Below, piece by piece: positions 32,554-41,569 of a stretch of 64,000 nucleotides of DNA (position 1 is the first letter of the stretch; each line of letters begins with the position of its first letter). Below the pieces are notes generated by a model, which did no database searches, was not told the origin of the DNA, and was given only the letters and a program-made list of their open reading frames with translations. The DNA is from Bacillus cereus group sp. RP43 (GTDB lineage: Bacteria > Bacillota > Bacilli > Bacillales > Bacillaceae_G). Made by a program: the position numbers and the translations under genes. The stretch lies in contig NZ_JARVHQ010000001.1 in NCBI RefSeq assembly GCF_040459645.1, forward strand, positions 2,976,001 through 3,040,000, given 5' to 3'.

Positions 32554-33979
32554 ACATTTTTATATTTCCTGTCACAAGCATATAAAGTGATGTAATAGCG
32601 GCAATAACAATCGCCCACATCACATATCGCTCTTTGCCTGCAAAACAACGATTCCCTTTTTCTTTTCTTGCAAACATGTACACGATAATCCCGATTCCAT
32701 ATACAATTGAAACAAGTAATAAATTCTTTAAACCAGCTGCATAAATAAGCCATACAGAATATACAGAAGCAATTAAAGCGAGCAAGCCATTTTTTACTCT
32801 TGCAGCTTTCAGCTCTTTCGTAATGACTAATTTCAATTGAAATAGCGCTGATAATAAATACGGTAATAAAATTGATGTTGACGCAATGAAATACATAATT
32901 TGATATGTCGATTGTGAAAACAGAACGATTATAAATATAGTTTGGGCAACAATATTTGAAATCCATAATGCCATATGCGGCGTTTGTTTCTTATTTGTTT
33001 TCGTAAAGACTTTCGGAAACACTCCGTCTTTTCCTGCTACGTGAGAAATTTCAGAAACAAGTAAAAACCAGCCAATTAATGTACCTACAAGTGACGCAAC
33101 TAATCCAATATTAATTGCCATTGCACCCCATGGCCCAACAACATGTTCTAATACATGTCCCATTGAAGGAGTCTCTAATACTGAAAGTTCTTTTCTTGTC
33201 ATGGCTCCCATTGACAGAACAGAAATTAAAATATAAATAGACATTACTAAAATAAGTCCAAGTACTGTCGCTTTTCCAACGTCTCTGCTATTTTTAGCTC
33301 TTCCTGATAATACAACTGCTCCTTCAACCCCAATGAACACCCAAAGGGTTACAAGCATTGTATTTTTCACTTGACCTAGTACAGAGGAAACTGAGATAGT
33401 TCCTTCGCCCCAAAAGTCATGTGTAAATGTATCCCAGCGAAACGCAGTTACCATCACGACAATAAATAATAAGATCGGAACTAATTTCCCAATCGTTGCG
33501 ATAACATTCATAATGGATGCTTCACGAATTCCAAATAAGATAAGAAAATGAAGTGTCCATAATAAAAGAGAGGCACCAATGATAGACGCAACATTATTTC
33601 CTCCTTTAAAAATTGGGAAGAAATAACCTAATGTGCTAAACAGCAACATAATTGTTGCGACATTTCCTAAAATTCCTGCCAGCCAGTACCCCCATGCACT
33701 GTTAAAGCCAATATATTCACCGAATCCAGCTCGTGCATAACTATAAATTCCGCCCTCAAGCTCCGGTTTTTGTCTTGCTAACGTTTGATATACGAGCGCA
33801 AGTGGAATCATTCCCATCGCTGTAATACACCAACCAATTATCGTTGCACCACTATTTGCTCCTACTGCTAAATCATGCGGTAAACTAAAAACGCCGCCTC
33901 CAACCATCGTTCCAACTACTAATGCGATTAACGGAAAAAATCCTAACTTCTTTTCTATTTGTACCACCCCATCTGTCAT
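32552..33979 (-). CDS. APC-family basic amino acid antiporter
   Basis: A 475-residue permease with 12 to 13 membrane helices. The first helix has the APC motif VVGTMVGGGVFSLP. The middle TM6 region has WVFIGVEGAVVLSGRAKNSRDVGKAT, typical of the APA subfamily of arginine/ornithine and lysine antiporters (ArcD, LysP-like). It likely exchanges a basic amino acid for its product across the membrane. The lysine 2,3-aminomutase cluster is 13 kb away, and no arginine deiminase genes are in the window. The start (ATG 33979) has no strong ribosome binding site, so it may lie a few codons later. Confidence 0.82.
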   Translation of the reverse strand: MTDGVVQIEKKLGFFPLIALVVGTMVGGGVFSLPHDLAVGANSGATIIGWCITAMGMIPLALVYQTLARQKPELEGGIYSYARAGFGEYIGFNSAWGYWLAGILGNVATIMLLFSTLGYFFPIFKGGNNVASIIGASLLLWTLHFLILFGIREASIMNVIATIGKLVPILLFIVVMVTAFRWDTFTHDFWGEGTISVSSVLGQVKNTMLVTLWVFIGVEGAVVLSGRAKNSRDVGKATVLGLILVMSIYILISVLSMGAMTRKELSVLETPSMGHVLEHVVGPWGAMAINIGLVASLVGTLIGWFLLVSEISHVAGKDGVFPKVFTKTNKKQTPHMALWISNIVAQTIFIIVLFSQSTYQIMYFIASTSILLPYLLSALFQLKLVITKELKAARVKNGLLALIASVYSVWLIYAAGLKNLLLVSIVYGIGIIVYMFARKEKGNRCFAGKERYVMWAIVIAAITSLYMLVTGNIKM

Positions 33980-34132
33980 TCTAGGTGTTATGTTCGTTCA
34001 ACTATTAAAGTCACCTTTTTCTCTAATAGACGTTTCTCTTATATTTTTTCAGGAAAACATTACTTATTCTAAAAGAAAATGAAGAAAAATGGAATACTTT
34101 TTTGAAAAAATGTATAAGTATGCACAAAAAAA

Positions 34133-34154
34133 CCGTTCATTTTGTAATGAACGG
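34133..34154 (-). terminator. Terminator of the ABC importer operon
   Basis: CCGTTCATT / AATGAACGG stem with T7 on the minus strand, 40 bases past the stop at 34193. Confidence 0.85.
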
Positions 34155-34192
34155 TCATTTCATACATATAAAATTGTATATTTATTGTAAAA

Positions 34193-35704
34193 TTAACGAA
34201 GTAACTTCTCTTTTTGTAAAAATTGTTTTGCGACTTCTTCGCTACTTTTACCATTTACGTTTACTTCATAATTCATTTTTCTCATTTCTTCATCTGTAAT
34301 CTTTCCAGATAATTTATTTAATACTTTTTCGAGTTCAGGATATTTCTGTAACGTCTCTTTTCTTAATAATGGTGCTCCTTGATAAGGCGGGAATAGTCCT
34401 TTATCATCTTTTAGCACTTTAAGCCCATATTGCTCAAGTTCACTATCTGTTGAATATGCATCGATTACGTTAACATCCCCCGATTGTATTGCACTATAGC
34501 GCAGTTTCGGTTCCATCGTTTTAACATTTGAAAACTTATAGTTATATAATTTTTGCATTCCTTTATAACCATCTTCACGATCAGCAAATTCTAATGTAAA
34601 TCCTACTTTAGCTTCCTGTGCAATTTTTCCTAAATCAGAAATTGTATTTATGTTATTTTGATCTGCTATTTTTTTCGGCATGGCTAGTGCGTATGTATTG
34701 TTATACTCCATTGGCTTTAACATAACCATATTATATTTCTTTTCCATTCCCGTGCGGGCTTGTTCATATACTTCATCACGATTTGTACTTTTCGGTTCTT
34801 CTTTCACGAAAGTAGATAAAGCTGTACCTGAAAATTCTGGGTATATATCTACTTCACCTGATTTTAACGCTTCAAATACAAATGCTGTTTTTCCAAGGCC
34901 CGGCTTTAATTCCACTTGTAAATCTGTATCCTGCTCAATAAGTTGCTTGTACATTTGAATTAAAATTTCTGGTTCAGATCCAAGTTTGCCGGCAATAACT
35001 ATGTCGTTCTTCTGTGTATTCCAAAGAAATGGCGAAGCAATCATTACGACAACAATACATATTGTCAATATAACGCGCTTAGAAGAGCGTCTTGGGCTCT
35101 CGAGTGTGCGAAGTACTATATCAAAGAATAAAGCGAGTAACGCGGCTGGTACGGCCCCTAAAATGATAAGCGCATGGTCATTTCGATCGATACCAAGTAA
35201 TATAAGTTTACCAAGCCCACCTGCGCCTATTAAAGCAGCTAATGTAGCCGTTCCAACAATTAATACCATCGCTGTACGAATACCCGCCATAATAATTGGC
35301 AATGCGAGAGGAAGCTCCACCTTCCATAACCTTCTCCAGCTATTCATTCCCATAGCTTTCGCCGCTTCTATAAGTGATTCATCTAATTCCCGTATTCCTG
35401 TATATGTATTTCGTAAAATAGGTAATAGTGCATACACAACTAATGCGATAATGGCTGGAAGTTTTCCGATTCCTACTAATGGAATTAAAAGTCCAAGTAA
35501 TGCAAGTGATGGCACAGTCTGCATAACAGCAGAAGTCCCTATTATAAATTCAGCCATCCGTTCTTTTCTTGTTAATAAAATGCCAAGAGGCACCGCAATA
35601 ATTACTGCAAAAAATAGTGAAATAAGCGATATTTGTAAATGCTCACTTAATGCACTTAGCAATTCTACTTTTCGTTCTTGGAACGTTTGAATAAAATCAG
35701 TCAC
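34193..35704 (-). CDS. Fused ABC permease/substrate-binding protein (OpuC/EgtU type)
   Basis: A 503-residue fusion. Residues 1-210 are a binding-protein-dependent permease (six helices, EAA loop AAKAMGMNSWRRLWKVELPLALP). Residues 225-503 are an OpuAC-type quaternary-amine binding domain anchored by the preceding helix (IVIAGKLGSEPEILIQMY, YPEFSGTALS, YSTDSELEQYGL). This architecture is shared by choline/betaine/carnitine importers and by the ergothioneine importer EgtUBC of Firmicutes. Start: GTG at 35704 behind GAAAGAGG. The ATPase gene is three bases upstream. Substrate cannot be decided from sequence alone. Confidence 0.85.
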   Translation of the reverse strand: MTDFIQTFQERKVELLSALSEHLQISLISLFFAVIIAVPLGILLTRKERMAEFIIGTSAVMQTVPSLALLGLLIPLVGIGKLPAIIALVVYALLPILRNTYTGIRELDESLIEAAKAMGMNSWRRLWKVELPLALPIIMAGIRTAMVLIVGTATLAALIGAGGLGKLILLGIDRNDHALIILGAVPAALLALFFDIVLRTLESPRRSSKRVILTICIVVVMIASPFLWNTQKNDIVIAGKLGSEPEILIQMYKQLIEQDTDLQVELKPGLGKTAFVFEALKSGEVDIYPEFSGTALSTFVKEEPKSTNRDEVYEQARTGMEKKYNMVMLKPMEYNNTYALAMPKKIADQNNINTISDLGKIAQEAKVGFTLEFADREDGYKGMQKLYNYKFSNVKTMEPKLRYSAIQSGDVNVIDAYSTDSELEQYGLKVLKDDKGLFPPYQGAPLLRKETLQKYPELEKVLNKLSGKITDEEMRKMNYEVNVNGKSSEEVAKQFLQKEKLLR

Positions 35705-35707
35705 TGT

Positions 35708-36655
35708 TTAGCCTCTTTCCTTCATTTGTTCAACAATGTAATTGACAATATGACGACTTGTTAACGCTCCAACATATTGACCATGCTCTTCAACCGGCAC
35801 TGACTCTTCAGTTTGTAAGCGGACTATTGCTTCTTGTAATGACGAATGTAAAGATAAAGCATTCCCTTCAACTCGTATACCATCGTCTAGCGGCAATACC
35901 TCTTCTATACTCTTCCCCTCATACCAAGGTCGTCCACGATTTCCAATGAACTCCTCTACAAACTCATTTTTCGGGTTATGTATAATTCCTTCTGGTGTAT
36001 CTAATTGAACAACCTTTCCTTCTTTCATTACACAAATACGATCACCAAGTGATAAAGCCTCTTGCATATCGTGCGTTACGAACACGATTGTTTTTTGAAT
36101 CTTTTTTTGCAGTTGTACGATATCCTTCTGGAGCTGCTCCCTACTTAACGGATCTAACGCACTAAATGGTTCGTCCATAAGTACAATTTTCGGGTTTGCG
36201 GCTAATGCCCGTACGACACCAACACGTTGTTTCTGCCCTCCCGACAATTCATCTGGCATGCGATCACGATATACATCTGGATCGAGCCCAACCATCTGTA
36301 GCAAGTCATCGACACGTGCTTTTATTTCCTTTTTGGTCCATTTTCTCATTTCAGGAACAACTGCAATATTTTCAGCAATTGTCATATGTGGAAACAGCGC
36401 AATCTGCTGCAACACGTACCCTATATTCCAACGTAGTTCGTTTATGTTATATTGTTGAATATCTTTTCCATCGATTAAAATTGATCCTTCTGTCGTTTCA
36501 ATTAAACGGTTAATCATCTTCATTGTCGTTGTTTTCCCGCAACCACTCGGACCAATGAGAACAAAAAATTCTCCTTTTTTAATTTCTAAATGCAATGAAT
36601 CCACTGCTTTTGTGCCATCTTCATACGCTTTTGACACATGATTAAATTGAATCAC
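35708..36655 (-). CDS. Quaternary-amine ABC transporter ATPase (OpuCA/EgtUA type)
   Basis: A ~315-residue ABC ATPase: Walker A GPSGCGKTTT, Q-loop LQQIALFPHMT, signature LSGGQKQRVG, Walker B IVLMDEPFSALD and H-loop VTHDMQEAL. A short CBS-like tail (about 265-312) is shorter than the CBS pair of OpuCA. Start: the frame opens at 36709, but the AAAGGAG site lies within it, and a GTG at 36655 (VIQFNHVSKAY) has correct spacing; an ATG at 36673 is the alternative. It forms an operon with the fused permease/binding protein. Confidence 0.87.
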   Translation of the reverse strand: MIQFNHVSKAYEDGTKAVDSLHLEIKKGEFFVLIGPSGCGKTTTMKMINRLIETTEGSILIDGKDIQQYNINELRWNIGYVLQQIALFPHMTIAENIAVVPEMRKWTKKEIKARVDDLLQMVGLDPDVYRDRMPDELSGGQKQRVGVVRALAANPKIVLMDEPFSALDPLSREQLQKDIVQLQKKIQKTIVFVTHDMQEALSLGDRICVMKEGKVVQLDTPEGIIHNPKNEFVEEFIGNRGRPWYEGKSIEEVLPLDDGIRVEGNALSLHSSLQEAIVRLQTEESVPVEEHGQYVGALTSRHIVNYIVEQMKERG

Positions 36656-36738
36656 AGACACAACTCCTTTCATGTTGTTTCCTTTATTTTGATGGAATAT
36701 AGCATTCATTTCAAATGATACGCTTTATTATACAAAAA

Positions 36739-36759
36739 AAGAGCTCTCATTTGAGCTCT
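36739..36759 (-). terminator. Terminator of the YdcF-like gene
   Basis: AGAGCTC / GAGCTCT stem with T7 on the minus strand, overlapping the stop of the gene at 36758. Confidence 0.75.
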
Positions 36760-37315
36760 AACGGTCGAACAATAATGTTTTCATAATTGCAGCATATTCA
36801 CGCACATACGCTTTTTTCTTAGAGCGCCTCGGTGTTTCAGCAGCCAAAGCTTCCATCTTTATACCTAAACGCTTTGCAATTATTTTCGTTCGATATAAAT
36901 GATACGTATTACTTACAACTACCGCATGCTTTACATCATATAAATCCATACTAAACTTTAAATTTTCATACGTATTTGTAGAGCGGTCTTCAATTAAAAT
37001 ACGATTCTCATCTATACCATTTACCATTAAATAGTTTCTCATACTGTGAGCTTCCGGTATATCTTCATCTTCCCCTTGACCACCTGAAACAATTACTTTC
37101 ACCTCAGGGTGAGAATATAAATATTCCAACGCTGCATCCAAGCGGTTTTGAAGAGATAAAGACGGTCTATCTCCAAATAACTTTGCACCTAATATAAGAA
37201 CGTACGGAGAGTGGTTACTCAATTTTTCACGAGCAACTTTATTCATTCGAAACGTCATATAAATGATGTATAGCGGAGGTAGTAATAAGATTATAAGAAA
37301 GATCCATTTGTTCAT
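36758..37315 (-). CDS. YdcF/SanA-family (DUF218) membrane protein
   Basis: A 185-residue protein. An N-terminal membrane anchor (WIFLIILLLPPLYIIYM) is followed by a DUF218 domain with YVLILGAKLFGDRPS near 38, VIVSGGQGEDEDIPEA near 75, and EDRSTNTYENLKFS plus VVVSNTYHLYRTK. Members include SanA, ElyC and YdcF, which affect envelope integrity; the enzymatic activity is unknown. Start: ATG at 37315, ribosome binding site AAGGGAGTG at a somewhat long distance. It is likely transcribed after the MFS gene or from its own promoter. Confidence 0.82.
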   Translation of the reverse strand: MNKWIFLIILLLPPLYIIYMTFRMNKVAREKLSNHSPYVLILGAKLFGDRPSLSLQNRLDAALEYLYSHPEVKVIVSGGQGEDEDIPEAHSMRNYLMVNGIDENRILIEDRSTNTYENLKFSMDLYDVKHAVVVSNTYHLYRTKIIAKRLGIKMEALAAETPRRSKKKAYVREYAAIMKTLLFDR

Positions 37316-37328
37316 AAATAAGTTAGCA

Positions 37329-37366
37329 CTCCCTTTCTTTTTATTATATAGAAAACGAAAGGGAGT
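37329..37366. repeat. Inverted repeat between YdcF and MFS genes
   Basis: ACTCCCTTTC / GAAAGGGAGT with about 18 bases between. It has no T-run on the minus strand, so it is a weak terminator candidate for the MFS gene. Confidence 0.45.
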
Positions 37367-37378
37367 AAGAAGTGTTTT

Positions 37379-38608
37379 TTAAACGATGGATTTATTAGAC
37401 ACATTCGCTTCCATTTTACGTTTTGAAATTACATAATAAAAAGCAATCCCTAATGATAGGATCAATATAAAGCTTAGTACGTAAAACGGGATCATCACCC
37501 CTGCTTTAGATACGCCTGCCGTAAACAACATTAATAATACAATTCGAATTCCTGTACCAATTAATCGAAATAAGCTGTCCACACGTCCCATTACTTCATT
37601 TGGGATTTCTTCCATCATCAATACATTTCTCGCCACTCTCGTTCCAGCATTTCCAATCGCATGAAAAATCGCAAGTCCATATAATAACATAATGGAAGGC
37701 TCAATAATCATTACGGTAATTGAAATTACATAAATGAACATCGTCATAACGATTGAAATTTCTGTTTTGACATATTTCATCATGATTGGAATACTTATTC
37801 CTGCAAGAACCGCTCCAACACCGTACATCATACCTTCAATTGCGTATACAGAGGCACTAGCTTTGAGTATATCTGAAATATATACTGGGATTAAATAATT
37901 TGCCATCATGACACCGATAAACGGCATATAAGTCGCTAGTAAAAACAAAAATAACTTAGGGCGCTTTTTCATAAAGTGAATTCCTTCGAACAATTGCTTC
38001 TTAAATGTTACTTTCCCTTTTACTTCTTTTTTCTTTACATATGGTATACATAAGAACAGGAAAAATGCTCCTGCAAAAGTTAACATATCCACTAACAAGA
38101 TCCATTTCAAAGAAATAATCTCAATTAAAAAGCTAGCAGCTGCACCTGAAATAACTTGCGTTAATTGTCCTTGTATTTCCATTGTGCCACTTAAACTTTT
38201 ATAATGCTCTGATTGAAATATTTCTTGGTTAAATGCAAATATCGTGGGATAGAATAATAGATAATAGAAAGAACCTGCTATATAAATAATAATGTAATGA
38301 ATAGAATTGTATGATTGCCCAGCAAATCCCCAAATAGCCATCATTCCTATAATAGCTATCCCGATACCTTCGTTACATAACAATAAAGATTTTCTTGAAA
38401 AACGATCTATGCTTTGCCCAATGAATGGTGTTAGTAAAAACATGATGAGAGTTGCAACGATAGAAATATACCCAAACGTTGTCTCTCCCCCACTTTCCTT
38501 AATCAATAGCCACGGAATCGTTATCATAACAATCCCAGAGCCAATAGCAGATAAACTATTGGCTCCTAGAATGTAATACAAGCGAGAATCATGATAAAGA
38601 GAGGACAT
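37379..38608 (-). CDS. MFS transporter
   Basis: A ~409-residue major facilitator with about 12 helices, of the macrolide-efflux (MefA/DUF894-like) type. It has GYISIVATLIMFLLTPFIGQSIDRFSRKSLL (loop 2-3 motif, here DRFSRK) and a matching second half with EIPNEVMGRVDSLFRL. Substrate unknown. Start: ATG at 38608 with AGGAG nine bases upstream. The frame also offers TTG at 38617, but that lies within the ribosome binding site spacing. It follows the FMN reductase by one base (TGA-A-ATG), so the pair is translationally coupled. Confidence 0.82.
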   Translation of the reverse strand: MSSLYHDSRLYYILGANSLSAIGSGIVMITIPWLLIKESGGETTFGYISIVATLIMFLLTPFIGQSIDRFSRKSLLLCNEGIGIAIIGMMAIWGFAGQSYNSIHYIIIYIAGSFYYLLFYPTIFAFNQEIFQSEHYKSLSGTMEIQGQLTQVISGAAASFLIEIISLKWILLVDMLTFAGAFFLFLCIPYVKKKEVKGKVTFKKQLFEGIHFMKKRPKLFLFLLATYMPFIGVMMANYLIPVYISDILKASASVYAIEGMMYGVGAVLAGISIPIMMKYVKTEISIVMTMFIYVISITVMIIEPSIMLLYGLAIFHAIGNAGTRVARNVLMMEEIPNEVMGRVDSLFRLIGTGIRIVLLMLFTAGVSKAGVMIPFYVLSFILILSLGIAFYYVISKRKMEANVSNKSIV

Positions 38609-38609
38609 T

Positions 38610-39146
38610 TCACTCAACTCCTAATTGTTTTTTCACCTCTTTATATACGCTCATATATGCTTTTAATTCTTTAACTAAATCATGAATTAATGGTTTTGCA
38701 TCTTCTCCAAGTTCACCATCTTGCACATGTAATCCATCAAGCACGACTTGTTTTGGAATTGCGTTTGCGTAAACGCCTCTAGCAACAATACGCATACTAT
38801 TTAATGCGTTAATTCCCCCTTTACCTCCTCCAGCAACCGCTAATAATGCGACAGGCTTATGGATGAATTCACTGCTACTTAAGTAATCTAACGAATTTTT
38901 CAGCGCTCCGCTCATCGCATTATGATATTCTGGTGTACATAGTACTACTCCATCCGCAGCTTTCACTAAAGCTTTTAATTTTTTCACTGCCTCTAATTCA
39001 CGTTGTGATTCTTCTCCATTATATAAAGGCAATTCCGCTACTGCTAAATCGTATAACTCCCCTTCAAATTGCTCTGCAATATATTTTGCCACAACGCGAG
39101 TTCTTCCAAACTTTCTTGGTGTACCATTAATTACGACTAGTTTCAT
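38610..39146 (-). CDS. NADPH-dependent FMN reductase
   Basis: A 178-residue flavodoxin-like reductase. The FMN phosphate loop is NGTPRKFGRTR near residue 7, LCTPEYHNAMSGALKNSLDYL (family hallmark PEYNxSxPgxLKnaiD) near 75, and the Gly-rich VAGGGKGG near 105. Members reduce FMN, quinones or azo dyes in the cytoplasm. Start: ATG at 39146 has correct spacing from GGGGAG; ATG at 39152 is too close. Its coupling to an MFS exporter suggests redox-linked detoxification. Confidence 0.87.
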   Translation of the reverse strand: MKLVVINGTPRKFGRTRVVAKYIAEQFEGELYDLAVAELPLYNGEESQRELEAVKKLKALVKAADGVVLCTPEYHNAMSGALKNSLDYLSSSEFIHKPVALLAVAGGGKGGINALNSMRIVARGVYANAIPKQVVLDGLHVQDGELGEDAKPLIHDLVKELKAYMSVYKEVKKQLGVE

Positions 39147-39261
39147 AATCATTTCTCCCCTTTGTTTTCAAATTCTACCTTTATATTATCAGAAATTTCT
39201 ATACAAAATACAGTAAAAAGAGGTAAAAGCTTTCATAAAATAGTATGAGAAATAAAAAAGA

Positions 39262-39282
39262 ACTCATACTTTCGTATGAGTT
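39262..39282 (-). terminator. Terminator of the gluconate operon
   Basis: ACTCATAC / GTATGAGT stem with T6 on the minus strand, just past the gntZ stop. Confidence 0.8.
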
Positions 39283-39290
39283 TCACAAAA

Positions 39291-40187
39291 CTAATTTTTC
39301 ACAACCTCATGTCCACCGAATTGATTACGAAGAGCTGAAACAACTTTCCCATGGAATGTATCATCTTCTTGTGAACGGTAGCGCATAAATAATGACATAG
39401 CGATAACTGGTGCCGCTGCTTGTAATTCAAGCGCAGTTTCAACAGTCCATTTCCCTTCTCCTGAAGAATTCATTACACCTTTAATGCCATCAAGTTTTGG
39501 ATCATCTGCAAATGCTTTTTCAGTTAAGTCCATTAACCAACCACGGATAACCGATCCGTTCGCCCATACTTTTGCAACATCTTCATAATTGAAATCAAAA
39601 TCACTTTTATCTAGTACTTCAAATCCTTCAGCGATTGCTTGCATCATTCCGTATTCAATACCGTTATGAACCATTTTTAAGAAATGTCCACTACCAACGC
39701 GGCCTGCATAAGAATAACCGTTTTCTACTGCTAAGTCTTTAAATAAAGGTTCTAATTGATCATAGATTTCTTTTTCTCCACCAACCATTAAGCACGCACC
39801 GTATCTAGCTCCTTCTACACCGCCTGATGTACCGATATCTACGTAATGTAAGCCAAAGCTTTTCGCTTCTTCAGCACGGCGCAACGTATCTTTATAGAAT
39901 GAATTTCCACCTTCAATAACGATATCGCCTTCCTCTAATAATGGATATACATCTTTTAGTACTGACTCAACAACTTCTCCTGCAGGTACCATTACCCAAA
40001 TTGTACGAGGTGCTTCTAGTTCAACGATCATTTCTTTTAATGTATGACGTGCAGTAATCCCTAGTTTTCCTGCCTTTTCAACAAGCTCATTATTTACATC
40101 GTATACAACTACTTCATGCTTGTCTTCATATAAGTGTTCAGCTAATGGGAATCCCATTTTTCCTAATCCAATTAAACCTAGTTTCAT
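39291..40187 (-). CDS. gntZ: 6-phosphogluconate dehydrogenase (decarboxylating)
   Basis: A 298-residue enzyme of the short (YqeC/GntZ) class. It oxidises 6-phosphogluconate to ribulose 5-phosphate and CO2. Visible are the Rossmann GLIGLGKMG, the substrate loop GTSGGVEGARYGACLMVGG (near 125) and catalytic KMVHNGIEYGMMQA (Lys near 173). Start: ATG at 40187 (MKLGLIG) with GGGAG upstream; the TTG at 40196 is too near the site. Last gene of gntK-gntP-gntZ. Confidence 0.9.
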   Translation of the reverse strand: MKLGLIGLGKMGFPLAEHLYEDKHEVVVYDVNNELVEKAGKLGITARHTLKEMIVELEAPRTIWVMVPAGEVVESVLKDVYPLLEEGDIVIEGGNSFYKDTLRRAEEAKSFGLHYVDIGTSGGVEGARYGACLMVGGEKEIYDQLEPLFKDLAVENGYSYAGRVGSGHFLKMVHNGIEYGMMQAIAEGFEVLDKSDFDFNYEDVAKVWANGSVIRGWLMDLTEKAFADDPKLDGIKGVMNSSGEGKWTVETALELQAAAPVIAMSLFMRYRSQEDDTFHGKVVSALRNQFGGHEVVKN

Positions 40188-40205
40188 ATTAATCAATCTC
40201 CCATT

Positions 40206-41555
40206 CTATACAAATATATTTAATAACGAAATTAGTCCAAGTGCTACAACAGATAGTATTGTCTCCATTGCAGTCCATGTTAATAATGTTTCTTTTACAG
40301 TCATTCCGAAATACTCTTTAATCATCCAAAATCCAGAATCGTTCACATGTGATAATATTAATGACCCTGCACCTGTTGAAAGTGCCAATAACTCTACATT
40401 CACTCCCGGTGTACTTGCCGCAATCGGTGCTACTATTCCTGCTGCTGTCATCATGGAAACAGTAGCAGAGCCAGTCGCGATTCGAATAAGTGCAGCAATT
40501 CCCCACCCTAATAATATTGGTGAAATATGTGATTCTTTCGCCATCTCCGCAATTGTAGTTCCAATCCCAGAATCTAATAACACTTTATTAAAGGCACCAC
40601 CTGCACCGATAACTAACAGTATGTTTGCAATTGGACCTAAACAATCATTTGTAAATTGTAATACTTTGTCTTTAGAAAATCCTTTTGCATAGCCAAGACT
40701 AAAGAAAGAATATATCGTTGCAATTAATAATGCGACTATTGGATCTCCAATAAAGTGCAATACTTGTGCAAATTGGCTTGTTTTATTTAATGCTACTTCC
40801 GCTATCGATGCACCTAGCATAAGAAATACTGGAAGTAAAATAGTAAACAATGTATTTCCGAAGCTAGGAAGTTCCTTCTTCTTATCTCTTTCAATAAATT
40901 GCTCCGCTATATCTAATGGTACTTCTTTATGTATACGAGCACCGATCCATTTCCCGTAAAGCGGACCTGAAATTATTGCAGTTGGAAGTCCGACAATTAA
41001 TGCATATAAAATTGTCTTCCCTACATCTGCTTTAAATATACCTACCGCTGCCATAGCTGCTGGATGCGGTGGAACGAGTCCGTGTACAACAGATAGTCCT
41101 GCTACTAGCGGAATACCGATTGTAATAAGTGATACCCCTGTTTCTAACGCAATTGTAAATACTAACGGAATTAATAGTACAAATCCAACTTGGAAAAATA
41201 CCGGAATCCCTACGATAAATGCAACGAACATCATTGCCCAGTGAACACGCTTTTTCCCAAAACGTCCAATTAATGTGTTAGCAATTCGTTCAGCACCGCC
41301 AGATTCAGCCATCATTTTTCCAAGCATTGTTCCTAAAGCTAAAACAATCGCTAAAAACCCTAACGTATTACCAAGACCTAATTTAATAGAATCGATAATC
41401 CCCGGATGTTGTGGTGAGGTTCCAATTAAGGGCATCCCCATTGCTAGCCCAACTCCGATTGCTGTTAAAATTAACGCGACAAATGGATGCCATTTTACTA
41501 CCGTAATTAGTAAAAGTAATATGACAACAGCCGCTAGTACAATCCCAACTACCAT
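40206..41555 (-). CDS. gntP: Gluconate:H+ symporter
   Basis: A ~449-residue GntP-family permease with 12 or more helices. Landmarks are ILTAIGVGLAMGMPLIGTSPQHPG, KMMAESGGAERIANTLI, GLVPPHPAAMAAVGIF (conserved HPxP-type loop) and the C-terminal HVNDSGFWMIKEYFGM. It imports gluconate for GntK. Start: ATG at 41555 is well spaced from AGGGGG; the TTG at 41564 is too close. Six bases separate the frame from gntK and nine from gntZ. Confidence 0.9.
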   Translation of the reverse strand: MVVGIVLAAVVILLLLITVVKWHPFVALILTAIGVGLAMGMPLIGTSPQHPGIIDSIKLGLGNTLGFLAIVLALGTMLGKMMAESGGAERIANTLIGRFGKKRVHWAMMFVAFIVGIPVFFQVGFVLLIPLVFTIALETGVSLITIGIPLVAGLSVVHGLVPPHPAAMAAVGIFKADVGKTILYALIVGLPTAIISGPLYGKWIGARIHKEVPLDIAEQFIERDKKKELPSFGNTLFTILLPVFLMLGASIAEVALNKTSQFAQVLHFIGDPIVALLIATIYSFFSLGYAKGFSKDKVLQFTNDCLGPIANILLVIGAGGAFNKVLLDSGIGTTIAEMAKESHISPILLGWGIAALIRIATGSATVSMMTAAGIVAPIAASTPGVNVELLALSTGAGSLILSHVNDSGFWMIKEYFGMTVKETLLTWTAMETILSVVALGLISLLNIFV

Positions 41556-41569
41556 TTCTCCCAATCCCC

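Noticed and set aside
33980..34190. Lysine riboswitch or T-box before the amino-acid antiporter
   Set aside because: No T-box motif, specifier stem or lysine-riboswitch core seen; only the terminator of the neighbouring operon.
34986..35690. 234-codon frame antisense to the ABC permease/binding-protein gene
   Set aside because: Shadow frame; the minus-strand gene has full-length family motifs.
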